A stretch of 64,000 nucleotides of DNA, from positions 252,552-316,551 of the forward strand of contig PACL01000059.1 of the NCBI GenBank assembly GCA_002700095.1, read 5' to 3'. This DNA comes from Fulvimarina sp. Its GTDB lineage: Bacteria; Pseudomonadota; Alphaproteobacteria; Rhizobiales; Rhizobiaceae. The translations under genes were made by a program, and so were the position numbers. The notes under the pieces were generated by a model. The model did not search any database. It saw nothing but the letters and a program-made list of their open reading frames with translations, and was not told the origin of the DNA. Below, piece after piece: positions 28,865 to 39,645 of the stretch (positions are counted from its first letter, which is position 1; every line of letters starts with the position of its first letter).

Positions 28865-29160
28865 GCAATCTTCCTCCCGGGGAATTTCGTGCAGGTGCTG
28901 AGAGGAAGGGGGGCGGCGGAGGAAGTCAACCGCGCGAGGCGTCAAAGCAAGTTTTTTTGCGAGCACCCTTGCCGTTCGGCGGGCGGGCAAGATCTCTGTG
29001 CGATCGGGCCTGCGACAGGGCGCAAAGGCCATCGCTCGACGCGCCGCTCGGCCGACACCCGCCGCCGTCCGAAACGCCCGTGCCCTTGCGCCGCCCGGGC
29101 AAAGGCGGGATGAAGCCGGGCTGTCGATTGCCGCCGCACGGTGGGAGAGGAAACGATAAG

Positions 29161-29907
29161 ATGTCGGTCGAACTGTCGGTCAATCTGAATGCCGTCGCGA
29201 TGCTGCGCAATCGCCGCGATCTGCCGTGGCCATCGGTCACCGGCCTTGGCCGCATTGCCCTTCAGGCCGGCGCCCACGGGCTGACGGTGCATCCGCGGCC
29301 GGACGAGCGGCACATCCGCTTTTCCGACCTGCCGGCGATCCGCGCCCTCATCGACGAGGAATTTCCCGAGGCCGAGTTCAATATGGAGGGGTATCCCTCC
29401 CTCGACTTCCTCGCCCTCGTTTCGGCGGCGAGGCCGGAACAGGTGACGCTGGTGCCGGACGATCCCTCGCAGCCGACCTCCGACCACGGCTGGGACTTCG
29501 AGCGCCAGGGCGGCTTCCTGCGGCCGATCGTCGAGCGGCTGCGGGGCGAGGGCGCCCGGGTCTCGCTGTTCGCCGACCCCGATGCGGCCCAGATGCAGGC
29601 GGCCTCGGCCACCGGCTGCGACCGGGTCGAGTTCTACACCGGCCCCTATGGCGCCACCCATTCCGACCCCGAGGCGGCGAAGGCCGAGATCGACAGGCTC
29701 GGGGCGGCGGCCGACGCCGCGCTAGACCTCGGGCTCGGCATCAATGCCGGCCACGACCTCACCGTCGCCAACCTGCCGGCGCTGGTCGCCCGCATCCCGG
29801 CCCTGGCCGAGGTGTCGATCGGCCACGGCCTGACGGCGGATGCGCTGGAATACGGCATGGCGGAGACCGTGCGTCGCTTCTGCCGGGCCTGCGGCCAGCT
29901 GGTGTGA
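29161..29907 (+). CDS. pdxJ: Pyridoxine 5'-phosphate synthase
   Basis: 248-residue PdxJ. It condenses 1-deoxyxylulose 5-phosphate with 3-amino-2-oxopropyl phosphate to pyridoxine 5'-phosphate. Family stretches [13 protein letters not shown] (N-terminus), [10 protein letters not shown] and the phosphate-binding [13 protein letters not shown] near the C-terminus are present. The ATG at 29161 after GAGAGGAAA is used; the frame is open further upstream without similarity. It is divergent from the repeat-protein gene. Confidence 0.96.
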   Translation: MSVELSVNLNAVAMLRNRRDLPWPSVTGLGRIALQAGAHGLTVHPRPDERHIRFSDLPAIRALIDEEFPEAEFNMEGYPSLDFLALVSAARPEQVTLVPDDPSQPTSDHGWDFERQGGFLRPIVERLRGEGARVSLFADPDAAQMQAASATGCDRVEFYTGPYGATHSDPEAAKAEIDRLGAAADAALDLGLGINAGHDLTVANLPALVARIPALAEVSIGHGLTADALEYGMAETVRRFCRACGQLV

Positions 29908-29952
29908 GCCGGGGCGGGCGGAGGCCGCGTCAGCCTCCGCCACGGTTTCCGG

Positions 29953-30984
29953 TCATGCCTTATCGGCGATCCTCACCACCAGCTTGCCGAAGTTCTTGCC
30001 CTCCAGAAGTCCGATGAAGGCCTCGGGCGCATTCTCCAGCCCGTCCACCATGTCTTCCTTGACGGTCGCCTTGCCGTCCCGGATCCAGCCCGTCATGTCG
30101 CGCTGGAAGTCGGCGAACTCGTCGCCATAGTGATCCATGATGATGAAGCCCTGCATGCGGATGCGCTGGCGCAGCAGCGTGCCGGCGAGAAGCGGCAGCC
30201 GGTCCGGCCCGTCCGGCAGCGAGGTGGCATTGTAGCTGGCGATCAGGCCGCAGACGGGCACCCGGGCATGGACGTTGAGGAACGGCAGGACCGCGTCGAA
30301 CACGGCGCCGCCGACATTCTCGAAATAGACGTCGATGCCGTCCGGAACGGCGTTCTTGAGCTTGTCGGCGAAGTCCGGATCCTTGCGGTCGAGACAGGCG
30401 TCGAAGCCGAAGTCCTCGACCACCGCGCGGCATTTCTCCTCGCCGCCGGCGATGCCGACGACCCGCGCGCCCTTCAGCTTCGCGATCTGACCGACGATCG
30501 AGCCGACGGGGCCGCTCGCGGCCGCGACGACGACCGTCTCGCCCGCCTTCGGCTCGCCGATCTTCAGGAGCCCGTGCCAGGCGGTGAAGCCCGGCATGCC
30601 GAGAATGGAGAGGGCGTAGGAGGGCCGGTCGAGATCGTCCGGCAGCCTGGCGAGATCCGAGCCGTCGGACAGGGCGTAGTCCTGCCAGCCGCCCTGCGCC
30701 AGAACGCGGTCGCCCTCCTTGAAGTCAGGATGGTTCGACGCCTCGATCCGCCCGACGGTTCCGGCCCCCATCACGGCGTCGATCTCGACCGGCTGGGCGT
30801 AGGATTTCGCGTCGCTCATCCGGCCCCGCATGTAAGGGTCGAGCGACAGGAACTCGTTGCGGATCAGGACCTGACCCTTTCCGGGCACGGGCTTGTCGAC
30901 TTCTTCGAGGCGAAAGTTCTCCGGCGTCGGCGCCCCCTTCGGGCGCGAGGCGAGGACGAAGCGGCGATTGGTGCTGGATGACAT
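29953..30984 (-). CDS. NADP-dependent medium-chain oxidoreductase (YncB/CurA type)
   Basis: 343-residue zinc-free MDR enzyme. The N-terminus (NRRFVLASRPKGAPTPENF) and YMRGRM motif are typical of the leukotriene B4 12-hydroxydehydrogenase/CurA group, and the nucleotide-binding segment AAASGPVGSIVGQIAKLKG lies at about residues 152-170. It would reduce alpha,beta-unsaturated ketones or aldehydes with NADPH. It is convergent with pdxJ and stands alone. Confidence 0.92.
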   Translation of the reverse strand: MSSSTNRRFVLASRPKGAPTPENFRLEEVDKPVPGKGQVLIRNEFLSLDPYMRGRMSDAKSYAQPVEIDAVMGAGTVGRIEASNHPDFKEGDRVLAQGGWQDYALSDGSDLARLPDDLDRPSYALSILGMPGFTAWHGLLKIGEPKAGETVVVAAASGPVGSIVGQIAKLKGARVVGIAGGEEKCRAVVEDFGFDACLDRKDPDFADKLKNAVPDGIDVYFENVGGAVFDAVLPFLNVHARVPVCGLIASYNATSLPDGPDRLPLLAGTLLRQRIRMQGFIIMDHYGDEFADFQRDMTGWIRDGKATVKEDMVDGLENAPEAFIGLLEGKNFGKLVVRIADKA

Positions 30985-31142
30985 GGGAGCCCCTCATGGT
31001 TGGCATTTCCGGTCGCGGCCGGATCGTCCCGCACAAGTAAGCGCGAGGAGGAGGCATGGGAATGCCACCTCCGGATTGTAGCGCCGCGATTTCGATGTTG
31101 CCGGGTCAGGCAATAGCAGCGCCGCCGCCTGACCCAAATGGC

Positions 31143-31349
31143 TCATTGCGCCGGCTGGGCGGGCGCTGTTTCCGGCACCGGAGCCTCCTCGGGAGCCGTG
31201 GCGCCTTGCGGCGCAGGCGACTCGCTCGGCGCCGGAACGCCCGAAGAGGGTGCCGCCTCGCGCTCGTAGGAGATCCGGTACATCCGCCCGGCCGCAGGAA
31301 AGAGCGCAGTACCGGTGAGGAGGAGGGCGAGGCAGGGAGCGCGAAGCAA
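31143..31349 (-). CDS. Small secreted Pro/Ala-rich protein with TTG start
   Basis: 68-residue protein with a hydrophobic signal-like N-terminus (CLALLLTGTALFPAAG), a short charged middle (RMYRISYERE) and a Pro/Ala/Glu-rich tail. The start codon is TTG at 31349 with AAGGAG seven nt upstream; the neighbouring ATG is in another frame and directly abuts the AAGGAG. No family recognised. Codon pattern and signal make it more likely real than chance, but it is short. Confidence 0.45.
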   Translation of the reverse strand: MLRAPCLALLLTGTALFPAAGRMYRISYEREAAPSSGVPAPSESPAPQGATAPEEAPVPETAPAQPAQ

Positions 31350-31685
31350 GAAGCATCTCCTTGAGGATGGGGTCTCGCCGTAGCTTCCCCTGAAGGGAGG
31401 AGTTGCTTCGCATCGCGCGTGAACGTCGACAGCATTGTTGGCCGTGCATCGAGGCTGGAGAGGTTGGAAGGCTGAGAGACCGGCAAGGCGCCCATTGGCG
31501 GGGCCGGGCTGCTTGTCGCGAATCGACCGGCTTGGTAGCCTGCGGTCACAAGGGCCTCACCCGGGCCTCCCCCCTCCGATCGGGAAAGCATGCGTCATGC
31601 GGGGCTGGATCCGATTGTCGGACCGTCTGTCGTTCGAGCGCGCATGAGGAGGGATTGCGGAACCGGCTCGACCGAGGAGGTTTCG
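31350..31685. other. Intergenic region without recognised gene
   Basis: About 336 bp between the divergent small secreted gene and the DnaB-like gene. I see a short hairpin (CTTCCCCTGAAGGGAG, about 31383-31398) and the GAGGAGG ribosome site of the next gene, but no convincing ORF. Confidence 0.4.
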
Positions 31686-32411
31686 ATGCAACTGTCCGTC
31701 CCGATCTTTCGTCTGAAACGCCAGGCGCGGCTCCTGTCCCGCGAGGCGAGGATCCCGCTGGCCGAGGCCCTCGACCGCATGGCGCGGCGCGAAGGCTTTC
31801 GCAGCTGGAGCCTGCTCGCGAAGGAGGCGTCCCGCCGCCGACCGGCCGACCGGCTGCTGGCGGAGTTCGCGCCGGGCGAACTCGTGCTCCTCGCGGCGCG
31901 GCCGGGCCACGGCAAGACGCTCCTCGGCCTCGAACTCGCCAGCACTGCCGCCCGCCTCGGACGGGAGGCCTTCTTCTTCACCCTCGAAGAAACTGAAACC
32001 GGCATCCGGCAGCGCCTGCGCGATCTGGGTCTTGGGGATGACGGCGGCCGCCTCACGATCGATCCGTCGGACGCGATCTCGGCCGACCACGTCGTTTCCC
32101 GCCTCAGGGGAACGCCGGCCGGCGGCTTTGCGGTGATCGATTATCTGCAGCTTCTCGACCGCCGGCGCAGCGAGCCTGAGCTGGCGATCCAGCTGCGGGT
32201 GTTGCGCGACTTCGCAAAGGCGCGGGACGTGACGTTCGTGGCGCTGTCACAGGTCGACCGGTCGTTCGACGGGCTGGGCCGCCCGATGCCGGGGCCGTCC
32301 GACATCCGCCTGCCCAATCCGGTCGACCTCGGGCTGTTCTCGCAAGCCTGCTTCCTCCATGACGGCAGGCTGCATCTGCAGGCGCTCGGTGCCGCACAGC
32401 CACCCTCCTGA
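31686..32411 (+). CDS. DnaB-C/RecA-like ATPase domain protein
   Basis: 241-residue P-loop protein resembling only the C-terminal helicase domain of DnaB. Walker A is ARPGHGKTLLG (about residues 74-84), Walker B FAVIDYLQLL (about 148-157) and the following ALSQVDRSFD matches the DnaB sensor region. The N-terminal primase-interaction domain of a replicative helicase is absent, replaced by about 60 residues that include a helical SREARIPLAEALDRMARREG segment. It stands alone, with an AGGAGG ribosome site. Role unknown; a KaiC/RadA-like accessory ATPase is possible. Confidence 0.75.
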   Translation: MQLSVPIFRLKRQARLLSREARIPLAEALDRMARREGFRSWSLLAKEASRRRPADRLLAEFAPGELVLLAARPGHGKTLLGLELASTAARLGREAFFFTLEETETGIRQRLRDLGLGDDGGRLTIDPSDAISADHVVSRLRGTPAGGFAVIDYLQLLDRRRSEPELAIQLRVLRDFAKARDVTFVALSQVDRSFDGLGRPMPGPSDIRLPNPVDLGLFSQACFLHDGRLHLQALGAAQPPS

Positions 32412-32445
32412 TCTGCCAGGCGGGGCCTTGCAATCGCATCGGTGA

Positions 32446-34209
<1,764 letters not shown>

Positions 34210-34447
34210 TCGCGGCAGCGCGACGTCCATCGATCCACGGCCTCTTTCCTCTGCCCGTCCTCGCGGCTTCGCCGCTGCGGGCGGGCGGGGACAGGGCACT
34301 GAGACGCTTCGACGTCGCCGGGCGAAGGTCCGGCGCCGCTTTTCGTCGTGCTCGCGAAGATGCGTCGAATTTCCTCCTGCGGCTTCACCGTCTGGAAACC
34401 CTGACTGTGCGACAAGGGGACGCGCATGAGGGGCCTGGAGGCACGAA
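34210..34447. other. Intergenic region after ilvC
   Basis: No gene seen. GCCCGTCCTCGCGGC-TTC-GCCGCTGCGGGCGGGC-like sequence at about 34254-34289 can form a GC-rich stem that may end or stabilise the ilvC transcript, without a clear U-run. Confidence 0.35.
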
Positions 34448-34882
34448 ATGACTGCGACAGTACCGGAGTCCGGTGAGGCCGAACGCCGCAGCGCCCCGCG
34501 CATGCGCGTCCTCAAGCGCGCGAAGATCGTCTTCAACAACGGCTTCTCGACCTTCGACTGCATCGTGCGCAACATCTCGGCGACCGGCGCGCTGCTGACC
34601 ATCGACGATAGCGTCCATCTGCCGAAGGAATTCCGCATCCGCATCGGCGAGGAGCAGGCGGTCCGGCCGGCCGAGCTGATCTATCGCCGCTCGATGTTCG
34701 CGGGCATCCGCTTCCTCGACGTCGAGCTGCGCGAGCCGGCCGCTGCCGGAAACGCACCAGCCGACGCGGCGGCAGCCGCGGACGGAGCCGACCCGGCCCA
34801 GCACGGCGGCATCCGCCGGATCATCCCTGAAATCCTCCCTGAGGCCGTGACCACGCGATTCTCCTGGCGCCGGCGCAGCTGA
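34448..34882 (+). CDS. PilZ-domain protein
   Basis: 144-residue single PilZ domain protein. The c-di-GMP motifs are seen: RSAPRMRVLKRAKI (R-x3-R at about residues 14-18) and VRNISATGALL (the D/N-x-S-x-x-G motif). The C-terminal 50 residues are Ala/Asp-rich and then basic (TTRFSWRRRS). Nothing nearby indicates its output partner. It is the last chromosomal gene before tRNA-Lys. Confidence 0.85.
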   Translation: MTATVPESGEAERRSAPRMRVLKRAKIVFNNGFSTFDCIVRNISATGALLTIDDSVHLPKEFRIRIGEEQAVRPAELIYRRSMFAGIRFLDVELREPAAAGNAPADAAAAADGADPAQHGGIRRIIPEILPEAVTTRFSWRRRS

Positions 34883-35174
34883 AGACCGCGCCCTTGCGGT
34901 CCGGCTGCAAATCCCCGGATCCCCAGACGCCGACGCAGAGGCGGCACCGACCCGCCGCCCACCCATCGCGCCGACCGACGCCGGCGCTTGGCGCCCGCCC
35001 CCGCGCGGCCTTTCGCCGTTGCAGGACCCCGCCGGCCACTCCAAACGCCGTCTCGCCAGCCGCCCGACGACGTCTTCGGCAGGCTCCCTGAAGGTTTTTC
35101 CACAAAGCTCAATTCGAGGGTGGACAGCCGCGGAATCGCTCTTTATACACCCGCCATCCGCCAAGGCGGCCGGC

Positions 35175-35250
<76 letters not shown>

Positions 35251-35709
35251 AATTTTCTTGATATAGCAGGCACTTGGGGGCCGCAGGTGTGACCTTGCGG
35301 TCAGCGCGATGGCTTCTCAGGTCACGTACAGGTCACAGCCAAAATAGTTTACGAGCCCCCGCTGGGCCTGATTCCAAGTTGCGGGGCCTGCTGCCGCTTC
35401 GGGTTCACTGCCACGATCTTCAAGCGGACCACGGACAGTCGTCCAATGCCCAGCGCCCTCGCGAAGGTCTTGTTCATCTGCTTCCCCTTTTGTGGGTCGA
35501 GGCGCGTGACCGGTCAGGTCACGCCTGTTGCGATCAGGCACCCCGCGCGTCGCGGTGCCCGCCGTGATTTCGCTCCGCCGAAGTGTCGCCACCCGGGGAG
35601 TGAAGGCCTACGGGTTAGCGCCCCTGCCGGTCGGCGCCCGGTGGGGTGGGGCCCACGATTCCCCTCGCAGAGGGGGCCGAACTGGTAGACCTCGGCGGCC
35701 GCGTTCACC
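35251..35709. other. Island edge, no supported gene
   Basis: 459 bp directly after the tRNA. Several short frames exist (for example a 91-codon minus-strand frame ending at 35317) but none resembles a known family, and no intact integrase is visible. GGTCACG/CAGGTCAC repeats occur around 35320-35335 and 35505-35525. This may be degraded integration-module sequence. Confidence 0.35.
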
Positions 35710-36113
35710 GTGACGGCCCATCCCGCAAGATTCGAGGTCGCCATCCCGCCCTCCGCCGGCGGTTTCGCGCCCGCGCCTCGGCGCCCCGTGCTGGTCCACC
35801 AACACCAGGAGGACACCATCGACGACCCCAACTCCGACCACCTCTACGCCCTGCTTGAGATCGGCTTTGGCCCGATCCACGAATGGCCGCGACCGGACGA
35901 CGGCCCGGCGGCGGAGGCCGCCATCAACCGTGCTCTCGACGTCGCCTTTCGGCCGCCCATCGACGCCGCTTCCGGGAGGAACTCCGCTTCGGCCAGCACG
36001 GCGAGGACGCAGGGGGCTTCCTGTGGCGTTGCTGGTGCCGCGCGATGCAGCAGCCGAACGTCTTCCTCGATCGCTATGGCCGTGGGTACGCGTCGCCGGG
36101 AGAGGCAGCCTGA
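35710..36113 (+). pseudogene. Frameshifted hypothetical gene of the island
   Basis: A frame starting at a GTG (35710) reads protein-like up to about 35970 (DPNSDHLYALLEIGFGPIHE and following), then degenerates, while the frame two bases over continues with REELRFGQHGEDAGGFLWRC and ends in DRYGRGYASPGEAA with a stop at 36113. A single indel near 35960-35975 explains this. No family recognised; the neighbours are phage-like small genes. An alternative is that only the second half is expressed. Confidence 0.45.
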
Positions 36114-36215
36114 TCTCTGCCGCCGATCCCCCTCGAATCTGACGCCATCCCGCCGGCGCCCAACGCTTCTCTTGGGGCACGCGGGGGACCGGGTCCGCAA
36201 CGAGGGAGAGAGACA

Positions 36216-36380
36216 ATGACCGACCATACGCATGACATCGCCGTCCGAAGGGCAAACGGCCTCGGCTGCACCCCGGCCGTCGCCGCATACATGCTCGCAT
36301 TGGAGGCGCACCTCGAGACGCTCGAGGAGAAAGTGGGCGAGCTCCGCTACGACGTCCGCAGAATCCGGCGCGCAGCTTGA
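36216..36380 (+). CDS. Small hypothetical protein (54 aa)
   Basis: 54-residue ORF with a good ribosome site (CGAGGGAGAGAGACA before the ATG). The protein (starts MTDHTHDIAVRRANGLGC) ends in a short coiled-coil-like helix (LETLEEKVGELRYDVRRIR). It is followed 17 nt later by another small gene with the same kind of ribosome site, suggesting an operon of small phage-like or island genes. Function unknown. Confidence 0.55.
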   Translation: MTDHTHDIAVRRANGLGCTPAVAAYMLALEAHLETLEEKVGELRYDVRRIRRAA

Positions 36381-36397
36381 GAAGCGAGGGAGAGACC

Positions 36398-36586
36398 ATG
36401 ACGTACCGTTCCGCCGCCGAAACCATCGCCGCGCTCGACTTCGAAGACAGGAAGTCCTTCCAGTCGGTCATCTACAGGATCCGGCTTGCCGAGCGTGGCG
36501 CGGCTGCCGCCATGGCGTACCTCGACACCGAGGTCGCGGCGGGCGACCGGGCCGAGGTCCTGCGGCTGTCGGCGCAGGCCGCCTGA
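36398..36586 (+). CDS. Small hypothetical protein (62 aa)
   Basis: 62-residue ORF starting MTYRSAAETIAALDFEDR, preceded by GCGAGGGAGAGACC, nearly the same ribosome site as the upstream small gene. Predicted helical, Ala-rich, no recognised domain. The frame is open to 36377 but the ATG at 36398 has the proper spacing. Confidence 0.5.
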   Translation: MTYRSAAETIAALDFEDRKSFQSVIYRIRLAERGAAAAMAYLDTEVAAGDRAEVLRLSAQAA

Positions 36587-36782
36587 TCCACCCCACCCCG
36601 TCGACGACACCAGCCCCGGCCACCGCGCCGGTTTGTTTGCCCGCCGGCCGGCTTGACGCCAACCCTCCCGACGCCGCACAAGGCTCTCATGATCTCTCGC
36701 TCGCAGCTCATACGTCGCCGTACTGCCTGACGGTCCCTTCCGGGCCGCGCCGACGCACGCCCCGACAGATAGAGCGACCGCC

Positions 36783-37163
36783 ATGACGAGAGACATCCCG
36801 CCCAACCCGTTCAAGACGCAATTGCGGTCCGCCGCCCGACACCTCTCGATGGCGCTGCGGCTGCTCGACCGGGAGAGCCGGGCGATGGTCGACCTCGCCC
36901 GCGACAGTTATGAGGGCTACCGGGCGCGACATGCTCTAGCGAGCGCTCTAGTCTGCGCCAGCCAAGCGCTCATCACCCCGTATTGGCCCAGGGCGTTTGC
37001 CGACGCGGAGGCGTTCAAGGTTGCATTCCGAGACCTGAACCTTTTGCGAGTCCGGGCTCGCGACGCGGAGGTCACCTCCTCGGTGATCGGCGACGCAACT
37101 CCGCATCTGCGAATGCTCCTCGAAGCGACCCATCAAGCGATGGAGGATGCGAGCCATGGCTGA
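36783..37163 (+). CDS. Hypothetical protein (126 aa)
   Basis: 126-residue mostly helical protein (HLSMALRLLDRESRAMVDLA; LASALVCASQALITPYWP) with no family I recognise. Its last 8 nt overlap the start of the metallophosphoesterase gene, so the two are probably co-translated. A 196-bp gene-free gap precedes it. Confidence 0.6.
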   Translation: MTRDIPPNPFKTQLRSAARHLSMALRLLDRESRAMVDLARDSYEGYRARHALASALVCASQALITPYWPRAFADAEAFKVAFRDLNLLRVRARDAEVTSSVIGDATPHLRMLLEATHQAMEDASHG

Positions 37164-37761
37164 GATCTTCTTCACCGCCGACACCCACTTCGGCCATCGC
37201 GGCATCATCGCGATGTGCGATCGCCCGTTCTACGATGTCGAGGACATGGACGAGGGTCTCATCCGCCGCTGGAATGACCGCGTGCGGAAATCCGACATCG
37301 TCTACCACCTCGGTGACTTCACCATGGGCGCAACGGCGGGACGCGGCCGCGAGATCTTCGACCGTCTGAACGGCCGCAAGCACCTCATCATCGGCAACCA
37401 TGACCGGGAGAAGGTGCGCACGCTCCCTTGGGCGTCTCCGCCGCGTGACCGCCTGATGCTCCGGCACCCGGAGGAGAAGATGCCCGTGGTGCTCGACCAC
37501 TACGCCCTTCGCACCTGGCCCAGCCTCCATCACGGTGCCATTCATCTCTACGGACATTCGCACGGCAGCCTGCCGGGCATCGGGCGTTCGGTCGACGTCG
37601 GCGTCGATGTTTGGAATTACACGCCAGTGACGCTCAACGAGATCCGCCCGACGCTGGAGCGGCAGCAGGCGGTGCTCGACGACGCGAGGGCGGCGCGGGC
37701 AGTCAGCGAAATGGACGACGAGGCTCGCGGCGATGCGCATACGAGTGAACTGCCACTATAG
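37156..37761 (+). CDS. Metallophosphoesterase (calcineurin-like, phage type)
   Basis: 201-residue calcineurin-fold phosphoesterase. All metal-ligand motifs are visible in order: FTADTHFGH, YHLGDFTMG, GNHDRE and YGHSHGSLPG. Proteins of this size and pattern are common in phages and genomic islands and act on phosphodiesters or nucleotides. The ATG at 37156 gives the canonical start. Only a Zn/Mn-dependent phosphoesterase activity can be claimed. Confidence 0.88.
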   Translation: MAEIFFTADTHFGHRGIIAMCDRPFYDVEDMDEGLIRRWNDRVRKSDIVYHLGDFTMGATAGRGREIFDRLNGRKHLIIGNHDREKVRTLPWASPPRDRLMLRHPEEKMPVVLDHYALRTWPSLHHGAIHLYGHSHGSLPGIGRSVDVGVDVWNYTPVTLNEIRPTLERQQAVLDDARAARAVSEMDDEARGDAHTSELPL

Positions 37762-37913
37762 CAAATGTCCGACCGGTTCCTTTCGGCAGCTAATTCCCGT
37801 TGTCTCGACTTATTCGAATCCGGTGAGCCCTTCGCCGGTCATGCCGGAATGCAGTCGTTGACGTCGATTCCCGAGCCCTCCAAGTTGCCGTTCTCAAACC
37901 GGAGGCGATCCCC

Positions 37914-38240
37914 ATGGCATTCACGAATCCTCACGCAGTCCAGGGCGGCGCTCTCGCCACCGGAGCCATCGCTGCAGTCGTAATGCATCAGACAATCTTC
38001 GGCTTGATCGACGCGATCCGCGCCGGCCGCATCGCCCGTGAAGAAGAGGCTGCCCATGGCGCGTGGGACCACGCCCTGTCGTCGGCGCGCCATGATGCCG
38101 GTCAGATGTCCACGCTCGCCAAGGCTGCGGTCACGATGGCCCTCGACGCGCAAGACGAAGCCGCCGAACTCCGCGCCGAGATCGCCCGCCTCCGCCGCGC
38201 CGTCGACCAGCGCGACGCCGTCATCCGGTCGCTCGGCTGA
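37914..38240 (+). CDS. Small protein with N-terminal hydrophobic segment and coiled coil
   Basis: 108-residue protein: a hydrophobic segment (GGALATGAIAAVVMHQTIFG, about residues 11-30), then a helical region and a C-terminal coiled coil (DEAAELRAEIARLRRAVDQR). GGAGG lies 11 nt before the ATG. Could be a phage-type or island envelope-associated protein; no family recognised. Confidence 0.55.
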   Translation: MAFTNPHAVQGGALATGAIAAVVMHQTIFGLIDAIRAGRIAREEEAAHGAWDHALSSARHDAGQMSTLAKAAVTMALDAQDEAAELRAEIARLRRAVDQRDAVIRSLG

Positions 38241-38417
38241 TGCCGTATCTCCCATGGCTCCACCAGACTCTGGTTGACCTCGTAGAGTGGCCGGAGGCCC
38301 AAGAAGTGGCCATCGCTCTCCATACGAGCCACGTAAAGGCCACTGAGAACGACGTTGACGGGTCGGGCGGGGTAAACCCTACCTCGCGAAAAGACGTCGC
38401 TCTTAGGAAGTGCTCCT

Positions 38418-38646
38418 CCTAGGCGAACGCGAACGGCGAGGGTGCCGGCTGGTTTTCGACGCTGTGGATTGGTCGCGGGGCAGGGGCCTCGAACAAACGC
38501 TCTCATTGTTTGCGGCTTTTGCCGATGGCTCCTGACCGCTGTATTCGAGGCTTCTCCACGGCGGATCAGGCATGGGGCCACGATCTGCCGGGTGAAACTC
38601 GCTCGTCCTGGAGCGGAGTTTACGATCGCATTTGATCTGACCGGGG
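38418..38646. repeat. 312-bp duplicated segment, copy 1 left part
   Basis: Starts CCTAGGCGAACGCGAACGGC and is about 96 percent identical to 51578-51807. It is interrupted at 38646 by the IS21 element; the rest of the copy continues at 41253-41339. The six bases CCGGGG at 38641-38646 are repeated at 41253-41258 and are the IS21 target duplication. No convincing gene lies in it. Confidence 0.85.
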
Positions 38647-38711
38647 TGTCAACGTCGGAGCAAAACCAGGCCAGCGGGACGGAGTAAAAGCAGGCCACCT
38701 GGCCGACAGGG

Positions 38712-38757
38712 GCGCGACATAGGAAAGGGCCCGATCGGGCCTTTTCCTATGTCGCGC
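38712..38757. terminator. 46-bp near-perfect palindrome after istB
   Basis: GCGCGACATAGGAAAGGGCC and its reverse complement meet at a central CGATCG; only one base pair in 23 is mismatched. It lies 16 nt beyond the istB stop inside the IS, so it can end transcription leaving the IS or entering it from outside. Confidence 0.6.
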
Positions 38758-38772
38758 GGTCTATCCTAAGGA

Positions 38773-39645
38773 TCAGGGGTCAGTGATCTCGCCGGTATCG
38801 GGATCCACGGTCTCGGCGGTGGCCTGGTTTTGCTCCGCCCTTGCCGCGGCAGCCCGTCGTTGCCCGGCGGACTGCTTGAGGCGGTAGCTGTCGCCATTCA
38901 TCGTCAGGATATGGACATGGTGCGTCAGGCGATCGAGCAACGCGCCGGTGAGCCGCTCCGACCCCAGGACGCTCGTCCAGTCCTCGAACGGCAGGTTCGA
39001 GGTGACGATGGTGGAGCCGCGCTCGTAGCGCTGCGAGAACACCTCGAACAGAAGCTCGGCGCCCGTCGGTGAGAGCGGCACGTAGCCAAGCTCGTCGACG
39101 ATGAGGAGTTGCACCGCCTGAAGATCGCGTTGCTGCTTCAGAAGACGGCGCTCGTCGCGGGCTTCCATGAGCTGGTGAACGAGGGCCGCCGCGGTGGTGA
39201 ACGTGACGGTGAGCCCCTTCTGGCAGGCGGCCAGTCCAAGAGCCAGGGCCACATGGCTCTTGCCGGTGCCGGAGTTGCCGAGGGCGATGACGTTCTCCCG
39301 GCGCAGGATGAACTCGCACCGCGCCAGCTCGAGCACCAGCATCTTGTTGAGGCTCGCAATCGCGGTGAAGTCGAACGTGTCGAGGCTTTTGACCGCCGGG
39401 AACCGGGCCGCCTTGATCCGTCGCTCGATCGTGCGGCGCTCCCGATCGATCAGCTCCAATTCGATCAGGCGAAGCAGGTAGCGGGGATGGTCGACACCCT
39501 CGCGGGCGCATTCGCGGGCGACCTTGTCATACTCCCGCAGAACCGTCGGCAGCTTCAACTGCTTGAGATGGTGCGCGAGCAGGACCTGCGGCGTGCCGCT
39601 CGTGGTTCCCGTCGGCATCGTATCGGTCCCTGACTTGCCGCTCAT
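38773..39645 (-). CDS. istB: IS21 helper ATPase IstB
   Basis: 290-residue DnaA/DnaC-like AAA+ ATPase needed for IS21 transposition. Walker A is GNSGTGKSH and Walker B LLIVDELGYVPL; sensor-1 is TSNLPF. Overlaps istA by 4 nt. Intact. Confidence 0.95.
   Translation of the reverse strand: MSGKSGTDTMPTGTTSGTPQVLLAHHLKQLKLPTVLREYDKVARECAREGVDHPRYLLRLIELELIDRERRTIERRIKAARFPAVKSLDTFDFTAIASLNKMLVLELARCEFILRRENVIALGNSGTGKSHVALALGLAACQKGLTVTFTTAAALVHQLMEARDERRLLKQQRDLQAVQLLIVDELGYVPLSPTGAELLFEVFSQRYERGSTIVTSNLPFEDWTSVLGSERLTGALLDRLTHHVHILTMNGDSYRLKQSAGQRRAAAARAEQNQATAETVDPDTGEITDP

Noticed and set aside
35317-35592. Minus-strand 91-codon frame next to tRNA-Lys as an integrase remnant
   Set aside because: No recombinase motif (Arg...His-x-x-Arg...Tyr) can be seen in any frame; calling it an integrase would be guesswork.
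38102-38698. 198-codon minus-strand frame through the 312-bp segment
   Set aside because: It crosses the boundary into IS21 sequence and is antisense to the coiled-coil gene; the counterpart in copy 2 has a different frame context, so it is not a conserved gene.
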